Below, in pieces: positions 56,050 to 64,000 of a stretch of 64,000 nt of DNA (within the stretch, counting starts at the first letter, position 1; the number at the start of each line of letters is the position of its first letter). The stretch is from the NCBI GenBank assembly GCA_000469685.2, contig LS997566.1, positions 43,476,920 through 43,540,919 on the forward strand, written 5' to 3'. A program made the position numbers and the translations under genes. This DNA is from Haemonchus contortus. Taxonomy: Eukaryota > Nematoda > Chromadorea > Rhabditida > Trichostrongylidae. The notes beneath the pieces are model-generated. The model was not told the DNA's origin. It saw only the letters and a program-made list of their open reading frames with translations, and did no database searches.

Positions 56050-56664
56050 GGCGATATGAAAGTGTTATCTTAAAAGCCGGAAAGCGGTCTCAAGTAGGAC
56101 TCTCATTTCTCGTGAGTTGTTCAGGGGCATCAAGGTGTTGATGTACATCTAAAGGCGTTTTCAAAACAAACTGCTCGGCTCCATTATTGGAATTGGACTC
56201 GTTTTGATTCCTGGGTGGCGTAGGAAACTTTGACTGTGGTCCATATTCTTTATAAGACTCACTCTAATCATTATAAAAAAAAAGTTGACTGTAAAGGAAG
56301 ACAGATTTGCAAGACGAGTGCGATCGGAGTGAATCTACGCTCCATGATAGGATGCATACTTGACAGCCAGTTCAAACGCTGTGACCATCTAAATATGTTC
56401 GAGTTTGCTGAAACAGCTCAGTCCAATGTGTCGAAAGTAGACGCTGGAAGTTTCGAACTAGATTACTCCCGGTTAGCTTCTATTACATTTCCGATTAGGG
56501 CTTCATGGAATCACTTGATACGCTATACGTATATGTTTGAATCAATCGTATTCCTTTTATTTATGGAAGTCTATGGAGTTTTTCAAAACCTTCCATGAGA
56601 AATTCTGAATATTGTTAAATTTTTGGCACATACCTTACGCACAACCTCATTACACCATTGAATT
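56050..56664 (+). other. Open frame region, no gene confirmed
   Basis: A 122-codon plus frame (56230-56598) contains NMFEFAETAQSNVSKVDAG and a hydrophobic end. No clear acceptor or donor. It could be a decayed exon. Confidence 0.22.
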
Positions 56665-56959
56665 TTAAAGGCACAGTTCACGATAATTCGATGGGCGGGA
56701 ACGTCATGGCCTTTAGCCTTCTCTCGACCGATGTCACGTCAGACGGTCAGACGAGTGTCGAGACAATACAGATTGCAATTACTCGTTCTAGGACCTACAC
56801 ACAATCAGCTGATAACCGAGTGATGAAGCGGCGTTTTTCTCCCATTCTTTTTTCCTCTGTTATTCTTTTTGCTGCCGCGATCCCTTGGTTAACTTCCTTT
56901 TCCTAGAGGTTGAAAAAGGTGAGCTACTTTTGCTGTTACTAGGGTTTTTTGTTTACCTA

Positions 56960-59586
56960 CAATACCCTCCCTAATTATTCGAAAAAAGGCGAAAAAGACG
57001 CGGATTCGCGTCTTTTTCGTCTTTTCTTCATAACTAGGTGAGTTTACACTTTTTTCATGAATGATGTTATATAGTTCGACTCAACTCGTCGAGCTCTATA
57101 AAACGGTGAGTTCAAAATTTGGAAAACTTCAATTTTTAAGTCCTCGGTCAACCGAAGCTCCTGGGGGTATGTCATTAGCGGCGACGCTCGCCATAATTAT
57201 AGCCAGAAGACATTCTCCTCCATTGGAAGTATTCAGTGAGTTGTAGGGCAGCTGTCATATTTCAAAACTAAGCAGAAAGTAGACCTTTGCATTTTTCATG
57301 CTTTGCTGATCATTTCGGTACCATTTTTTTCCAAAATGGACGAATTCCGTCGTGCACCAATCTTGAACGATAGCGACTTTTCAATTTGAGAAATAGCCAA
57401 TATGAGTTGATTCCCAATGCTAGTAAATGATCTACCTACACTTCAGAAATAGTGCTTTCCTACAGTTTGCACATTGTATGCACGAGTTCAATAGTAAAAG
57501 CGTTTTTATCGTCTAAATTCCGGTTTGCGGCATATTTTCGCACAAAACACACGTTTTCTTGCGTTTTCAAGTAGGATTTTCGATGTTCCTGATGAAGTTA
57601 CGCCTATCATCGAAAGTATTCATACTGAACTTTTTGTGAACAACTACGGATATTAGGAATTGTTACTTGTTTGGATCCTCATGCTTCATAAATAGCTTCC
57701 GATCTCAGCCCAAAGCCCAGGAGACTGAACCACATATTTTTTATTTGAAGTAAACGTATGAAATCCTACACCGTTGAAATCCATTTCCAGAAAGCTATTC
57801 AGCGGTATAAAAATCACTTAACGAATCACACTTCTAATTAACACCTTTAGCACCATATTCCCACTCTACTCCGCCACTCGGCCACCCAATTAGGCATGTG
57901 GCTCGAGTGGCCGATACAGCATATTGATTGATTGCCTGTTTGCTTTAATGTGCGCCGTCAATTGAACATTCTTAGAAATTTGCTATTGTGATTGAATGTG
58001 CACAACTCTTACACGCAACTGTTTCCAATAAACCTCACTTCGCATCTTACGATATTTCTTTTCTATTGGGGTTGAGTCATACTTTTGAAATTCATTTTAT
58101 GAAGTGATGGTCGTATTTCTAGTTTGCATTTGTATCATTTCCACCTTGTACATTTCTGGGAGCCGATGATGCATCGTCTTTCCACAGAAGCTGGTTACAG
58201 CACCTTGAGTCGATCCCAGGTATTGTCCCTCGACCTTAGCGGCTCCCACAGTAATTACCGAAGGAGTTTCTTCGCACCTCGACAATAGCCTGCCTACTAA
58301 TGGTGCCGCAGTCGTAAACTATTTTACAACCTACACATTCAAATACAGCCGCTATTATCTCTTACTAGTGAGCATGAAAGTGATACAATTATTCAAGTTG
58401 CAAAGTTTTTGTTGCAAACACAAGAATATCCACAAATACTATGAAAAATTCGTGTTATGGGAGGAGTTGTCACTAAAAACTTACACTTCTTGAAAATCAT
58501 CTTGTTTTGCAAAGTAGGGTGAAACAGTTGCGTGTAGGAGTTGTGCACATTCAATCACAAGAGCAAATTTCTAAGAATGTTCGATTGACGGCGCACATTA
58601 AAGCAAACAGGCAATCAATCAATATGCTGTATCGGCCACTCGAGCCACATGCCTAATTGGGTGACCGAGTGGCGGAGTAGAATGAAAATATGGTGCTAAA
58701 GGTGTTATTTCAAAGTGTGATTCGTTAAGTGATTTTCATACCGCTGAATAGCTTTTTGGAAATGGATTTCAACGGTGTAGAATTTCATACGTTTACTTCA
58801 AATAAAAAATATGTGGTTCAGTCTCCTGTGCTTTGGGCTGAGATCGGAAGCTATTTATGAAGCATGAGGATCCAAACAAGTAACAATTCCTAATATCCGT
58901 AGTTGTTCACAAAAAGTTCAGTATGAATACTTTCGATGATAGGCGTAACTTCATCAGGAACATCGAAAATCCTACTTGAAAACGCAAGAAAACGTGTGTT
59001 TTGTGCGAAAATATGCCGCAAACCGGAATTTAGACGATAAAAACGCTTTTACTATTGAACTCGTGCATACAATGTGCAAACTGTAGGAAAGCACTATTTC
59101 TGAAGTGTAGGTAGATCATTTACTAGCATTGGGAATCAACTCATATTGGCTATTTCTCAAATTGAAAAGTCGCTATCGTTCAAGATTGGTGCACGACGGA
59201 ATTCGTCCATTTTGGAAAAAAATGGTACCGAAATGATCAGCAAAGCATGAAAAATGCAAAGGTCAACTTTCTGCTTAGTTTTGAAATATGACAGCTGCCC
59301 TACAACTCACTGAATACTTCCAATGGAGGAGAATGTCTTCTGGCTATAATTATGGCGAGCGTCGCCGCTAATGACATACCCCCAGGAGCTTCGGTTGACC
59401 GAGGACTTAAAAATTGAAGTTTTCCAAATTTTGAACTCACCGTTTTATAGAGCTCGACGAGTTGAGTCGAACTATATAACATCATTCATGAAAAAAGTGT
59501 AAACTCACCTAGTTATGAAGAAAAGACGAAAAAGACGCGAATCCGCGTCTTTTTCGCCTTTTTTCGAATAATTAGGGAGGGTATTG
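56960..59586. mobile_element. Fold-back element with 1066-bp inverted arms
   Basis: 2627 bp, inserted at TA (56958-56959 and 59587-59588). Ends CAATACCCTCCCTAATTATT and its inverse. Left arm 56960-58025 and right arm 58521-59586 are equal in length and nearly identical; the loop is 495 bp. Each arm holds a nested hairpin (GAAAAAGACGCG..., 56991-57018 and 59528-59555) and an identical 61-codon frame (57061-57246, 59485-59300) of doubtful meaning. The TA target suggests the Tc1/mariner superfamily, but no transposase is present. Confidence 0.92.
58097..58320 (-). CDS. Open frame in the fold-back loop
   Basis: About 73 codons ending at 58097, with gene-like composition (VITVGAAKVEGQYLGSTQG, HHRLPEMYKVEMIQMQ). 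An acceptor-like AAATAG precedes it. It may be a captured host exon or the remnant of an element gene. No homology recognised. Confidence 0.3.
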
Positions 59587-59873
59587 TATGCTTATAAGTG
59601 AAATGATTTTTGCTTACCATTGTGTTTTATTCGCACCAGGACCCACACGTCCGCAGTGAGGCACATTGTTTAGCTCGTCCAAACGCACCACTCATCTTCA
59701 TTTTTCTGGTCTCATTCTTGTCCAGCCCCCTATTTAAGGGTTTTTCGAAGGCTTTTTCTTACTGTGGAAATACCGATTCACGCAGTTTCTCCACCTTCAT
59801 CGCACTATTTTAGATCTTGTCGTCCATTTTTCATCACAATCTGGATTACCCAGAATTATAGTGAGCTGTGCCT

Positions 59874-60158
59874 TTAATAAGGTCTAGTTGGACGAGAGAT
59901 GTGTTTGATACTTTCATCGTTTTCAGTAAAAGAATGGTCACTGCTCCATCGCTTCATATTAGGCTTGTTCCTGTCTGCTTTGCCAGATGCTAACCATATT
60001 TGTCTTTCACAAAATATGATTTTCCTTAAGAAAATTATTCCTCGCTCTAATCTTGTGGGCATACCAGTACGACTCATCAGTGATTCCCCATCTTTGGAGA
60101 TTTTCAGGTGTAATTTAAGACAGCGATGCCGGATCAGCCAGGAAAGGGAAGACATTCG
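59874..60158 (-). CDS. Terminal exon ending inside a TTAA target site
   Basis: Acceptor GTTTATAG (60160-60159), frame through LMSRTGMPTRLERGIIFLRK and WLASGKADRNKPNMKRW to stop TAA at 59876-59874. The stop is part of the TTAA duplicated by the MITE, so the element sits directly after the stop codon. Family unknown. No upstream exon was joined. Confidence 0.5.
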   Translation of the reverse strand, partial: RMSSLSWLIRHRCLKLHLKISKDGESLMSRTGMPTRLERGIIFLRKIIFCERQIWLASGKADRNKPNMKRWSSDHSFTENDESIKHISRPTRPY

Positions 60159-60159
60159 C

Positions 60160-61019
60160 TATAAACGTAGTGAGCAGCTTGGTTTTCCTTTTTTCTTGTG
60201 AAGATTGTTTCTGAGACGATAGAAAGTACAGTCCTCTGTCCGTCTGTCTTCTTCAGCTGTCTCTCATCATCGACGATTAAACCCGTTTCTCGTCAATGAC
60301 CGTAAAGCAATGCGCGATCATTATCCTCGACGATGGTGCGACGATGATGATGGCGACGACGGCATTCATTGTTTTTTGACTTTCCTCGTTCGTCTTTCAA
60401 TGCCTCTCAAGTAATTCCTGTCCAATTACGATAACAATCGCTTTGATCCCTTTTTCTCCAGTGAAAACTCAATAATCCTTGAACTGCTCCTGTTTCTCTT
60501 CATCCGTATCGACTTTGCTCTCTTTGATACATTCATGATGGTTTTCTGACCATTCTCTAGGAAGAATAGCCCTTCATTCTTCGAATTTCCTTGAAAACTG
60601 TCATAAATTCTCTTAGGAAGGGAACGTGCATCAGTCCGTATCTGCGGAACTTCTAGTTAGTCGTCTAGTTCTAACTGTCGATTCCTTTGAACCAAGTGAA
60701 TTCTCGTCCGTAAACATCCTTCGCATACATAGGTCTCGGTTCTATGATGATCCTTTCCCCTCTATCAAAAATGTGTAGAATAAACAATTAATGGTGATCT
60801 TCGTCTGATGGGCAAAACAATCATTTTTCATTCAGAATTATTGCATTTTTTTGAGTAAACAGAATTTTTTTGTAAACAGCAGCACAGTTCACTATGTGAT
60901 ACTCTCTGCAGATTCTCTAGCAAAAAAAAAATATTTGGGTTACGAAGATACGTGGCGCATCTTCTTAGAAGTAGTTAGAACGGTTTTACTGAGGACATGT
61001 AGTCATAAAAACCTCCAAA
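60160..61019. other. No gene recognised
   Basis: About 860 bp of T-rich sequence on the plus strand. A GACGATG-type repeat cluster occurs near 60315-60365. No exon-like frame. Confidence 0.25.
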
Positions 61020-61434
61020 TTAGGTAAACGCTCCTACTGAGAGGTTCCTTGCTTGCTTTTTAGCGACATACAGGCGCTTGATCACAGCATAGTATGTTTG
61101 GTGGAGTTCTCTGCGACAGGGAGGGGATACGGGAAAAGAGGGAGGAGTGGGAGTATGATTTTTGATAGAAAACAGATGGCTTCTAGAAAAAGGGTCATCA
61201 GCAGGTCTATTGCAACAAATTTGTATTGCTGAGTTTGGAACAAACAAATTTTCTATGTTTCCGTCTGGATTCAGGCTCTTTGGATAGTTGTAGAAGTTCA
61301 TATTCTGAAGGAAGAGTGGAGGCTCAGTGACGAGCCGTCTTGGATGATAGCATGCTTGACCTTGGACATCTCCTTTACAGTCAGCCTTCTTCTTGTGAGG
61401 AGCTTCTTGCCCACAAGCTGTCGATAAGGAACGT
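61020..61434 (-). CDS. Terminal exon, cysteine-containing protein
   Basis: Acceptor TATTTCTCTCTCAG (61436-61435), phase 2 entry, 137 codons and stop. Contains TACGQEAPHKKKADCKGD, NMNFYNYPKSLNPDGN and QICCNRPADD, and ends in a basic tail. A second minus frame is open over the first third. It is head-to-head with the plus gene at 61543. Family unknown. Confidence 0.45.
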
Positions 61435-61542
61435 CTGAGAGAGAAATAAGGCCAATCCTGTTCTCGCACTTCTTATTCAAGGAAGATATATTTTATTCCT
61501 ACTCAAGCATATCCATACATACGCGCTTGCGATGAGTACGAG

Positions 61543-63815
61543 TTGGAGTGTCGCATTTGGATTATCGCTGTGTTTCTATCTGGGGCTCTTGATTCCTGTC
61601 CTCAAACTGGATTTTTTCGTGATGATGAACTAAACCTAGCTGATAGTCTCACAAGGTCAGTTAACTATGTACAAAACTTCGGCTCGGCCCTATACAGAGC
61701 ACGAGCCTGTACTATGCTACCCAGGGACCCTGCTCTTATCCCTCACACAACCGAGACCTCACTTCTTATTGTTAGTCGCTCATCGACGCACTGCGGCAGA
61801 ACGCCCTTGCACTTCCCCGACTCAATTTCCATCCCCTGTTTTTCTGTCAAACCTACAAACTCCTACAGGAGTCTACAATCACTCATTCAGCACACCAATT
61901 AACCCTTTCGATCTGCCTTCATTCCAGAACCCTGACCATATCGAGCTTCCTTACAAGGACACTGAAATAGAACCATTCAAAACCCAAACTCTTTATGAAA
62001 ATGGTCTGGGTTCTAAGAGAGGGATTCTTCCTTCGTCTTTATTTTTAGCTTTCCCGCATAATTGACGATTCTCCTAGATGTCCACGTAATCCGACACTCA
62101 TTGTAGATGGGGACTGATACTTGGAATATGTGCGTATCGGAGAGCTCGTTATTCTGTTTCCACCCACTCTACACCTAATTCAATAGCACGCGCAGTACAT
62201 ATTTGTCTAGCCCAGATCATACGACCAAAATTTTCTGTGTGTTTATGTAAAAATTGTAATAAAATTGGAACAAGTTAGAAAAACAACTGAATCGGGTGAT
62301 AACCCACATGATATACAACACATTAGCGGCGTAAATTTCTCACCTGATCGTAATACGTTGTAATGTTAGAACAGACAGAACGATTACGTAGGTCCGTCGA
62401 GGAACTTTTTTTGTTTTCGAAACAAACGCAAGAAGATCAAGTTTTGAAGAGAACGCTATTGAAAATGTTGAATGATTTTTACCATTAGGTATCTAGGCCT
62501 TCGAAATGGCTTGACAACATCCGTTTTGTCTTTAAAAGTTCTTTACGGCCTGGGGATAACTTTCTTTGATGCACAGTACCCAAAGACCTGCAAGGGTTGC
62601 GACAATGTTTTTGAGCCCAAATCCTTCTCAACAGGATCAGCAAAAACCTCGACCAGAGCAAGCTGAATAGCTTTTCCTTGACGGAACCGACCGGAAGGAA
62701 CCCCGATTCACTCATTCATTTTGGCATTTTTCGATGAATGTTTCACCATATCTTAGTCAGTTGTCTTATCGTTGGTTAGCTGTCTCACCGCAGAGCATCC
62801 CGTGAATGAGTTCGAGCAGTGCCACAATTTCTTCTATGTGGACTCAGTTTTTCATCAAACCACAATCACACTGCAGGAATGTCCTACGCATGGTGGGACT
62901 GATTACTGGACACACGGTGTTCGGTCCATAGTAGGAGTAGGAGCTTCAAAGATAGAAGGCCTCAATATTAACATCGTTCCATTCCTCCTTCCTCAGGTAA
63001 TAATTACATTTCAATATCGAGCCCTGATGACCCTCACAGGAAGAGCCTACGTCCCACCAATTGTCGTCGATTCCTCCTCTGCTCTTTCTGGGTAGTCCTG
63101 TGCACCAGAAGTGTGAGGAAGATGCGAGAGATGGTGCCTTTATGATAGCCCAAGAATCGAATCACAGATCGAATCTTGCTCAGGCTAGTCAAGTTCTTCG
63201 TCAATCGGGATCGCGTCATCGGTCACAGATTCGCTAGATAAAAGCCGATTCGATTGTCGGCCGTCTGGCAGCTTTCGTAATTCATTGCTTGAGCCAAAAA
63301 CTTATCAAAACCACTACAGTTATGGTGTCATGTCAAACGCATGGCGCACATTTCCAGTTTAGACTTTTATCGGCATACAATCGCTGTAAAACACGCTTGA
63401 ATGTATGTTTTTACAGTTGTAACAAGTAGTAATCGGTTCAGCAGTTCCGCTTCATCAAATCAAGTCAGACGATCAGCAAGCAACCGACCGAACTCCCAGA
63501 TAACAATCAACTGGTAAACCGGCTAATTTAGCCACTCCGCCTTCCCCAAAGCGTAGATCCTCAAATAGATTGCATTGGACACTTTTACGGACGGTGTTCC
63601 CTTAGGCTAGCGTCACAGCTACTGCCGCCACCGAAAGTTTATTCTTCTACTTGCCTGCGAACCTTCAACTGAGCCGTGGGCATTTCCAGCCAGTGGAGAG
63701 TCTGAATACATCCTTTCAAGGCACAACATCAATCAGGTCAGAATTCTTCTTCCCAATCGTCATGCCAGGCTCAACAAGAGCTAATAACAATGCGAACACC
63801 CTTCTCTATCTTTAA
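61543..63815 (+). CDS. Secreted or membrane protein gene, partial
   Basis: Exon 1 (open from about 61483) ends at donor ACAAG|GTCAGT (61655) and contains a signal-like IIAVFLSGALDS then CPQTGFFRDDELNLADS. Exon 62780-62997 (acceptor GTTGGTTAG) joins in phase 2 and encodes CHNFFYVDSVFHQTTITLQ and YWTHGVRSIVGVGASK. Exon from 63606 (acceptor CCCTTAG) joins in phase 0: ESLFFYLPANLQLSRGHF, open to a stop at 63815. The gene probably continues by splicing. The beta-rich pattern with G-V-G-A-S recalls adhesive extracellular domains. A further frame at 61869-62065 does not fit the phases. Confidence 0.5.
61869..62065 (+). CDS. Alternative or unrelated terminal exon
   Basis: Acceptor CAAACTCCTACAG, phase 1, 64 codons and stop: SFSTPINPFDLPSFQNPDH, ELPYKDTEIEPFKTQT. 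Good coding character, but its phase does not match the exon ending 61655. It may be an alternative end of the same gene or use another donor. Confidence 0.38.
63133..63285 (+). mobile_element. SINE family 1, degenerate
   Basis: GAATCACAGATCGAATCTTGC matches the post-B-box region, and GATAAAAGCCGATTCGATTGTCGGCCG matches the middle. It lies in an intron of the plus-strand gene. Confidence 0.45.
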
Positions 63816-64000
63816 CTACTGGTTCATGATTTGGTGCTTATGATTCTCTTTTCTTCCAGTTTTCTCTCTTATTCTCCGGTCTGCCTCCAATGTAGCTGAT
63901 TCTTGTTCCGCTCACTTTACTCCTTTTCACAGGAAGGATTTAAGGGTCTACGCTCGTCCAGATTTGAGTCGAATAGCCGGCGTTATAGTCCCAGTTCAGT

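Larger units (their letters stand above)
56669..59873 (+). mobile_element. TTAA-target MITE, subfamily a, copy 3, interrupted
   Basis: Left part 56669-56957 and right part 59589-59873 align to the 577-bp copy at 21302 with nothing missing. Flanked by TTAA at 56665-56668 and 59874-59877. Split by the fold-back element at 56960-59586. Confidence 0.88.

Noticed and set aside
57061..57246. 61-codon frame duplicated in both fold-back arms
   Set aside because: Its duplication follows from the inverted arms. No sign of selection can be judged from two near-identical copies.

Overview
The window looks like a repeat-rich stretch of a clade V nematode genome, probably a strongylid such as a hookworm. 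This is inferred from the gene content, the very short exons (about 60-280 bp) with AG/GT borders and TTTCAG-type acceptors, and one gene pair that forms an operon in Caenorhabditis elegans. No long bacterial-type ORFs are present. I rebuilt genes by hand from open frames, splice consensus and codon-phase matching. Most ORFs of 60-150 codons here are exons, repeat frames or chance.

Genes. The left edge carries bir-1 (survivin/BIR protein, 1749-1038, minus, complete, four exons), followed 213 bp downstream by the first exons of a gene that fits skp-1 (823-551). A complete heterotrimeric G-protein gamma subunit gene lies at 6088-4684 (minus); a possible partner gene ends 158 bp upstream of it. 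A nine-exon BTB/POZ gene runs from 23516 to 16059 (minus), every exon phase matching. A signal-peptide-bearing CAP/SCP-like gene lies at 54263-52947 (minus). A plus-strand secreted-protein-like gene enters the right edge (61543-63815). Other exons I could define but not name are at about 8.4, 9.2-9.6, 11.2, 14.0, 35.6-35.9, 38.0-38.25, 39.8-40.3, 41.1, 42.2-42.3, 46.9-47.9, 50.4, 59.9-60.2 and 61.0-61.4 kb.

Mobile DNA fills most of the rest. (1) A tRNA-derived SINE with a TTTATCC-rich tail, about 17 copies. (2) A second tRNA-like SINE. (3) A MITE-like family at TTAA targets, five intact copies plus relics. (4) A 258-bp family (element B) and (5) a 282-299-bp family (element C), both making 9-bp target duplications. 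(6) Two mariner elements, one nearly full length but frameshifted, one internally deleted. (7) A 2.6-kb fold-back element with 1066-bp arms, at a TA site inside one TTAA element. (8) A 145/118-bp minisatellite ending in GC-rich hairpins, suggestive of a Helitron/Helentron-related element. (9) An inverted pair carrying hammerhead-ribozyme-like cores.

The genes do not form one pathway. The main theme is compact nematode genes whose introns and borders have been colonised by short non-autonomous elements, with several nested insertions that can be dated relative to each other by their target-site duplications.
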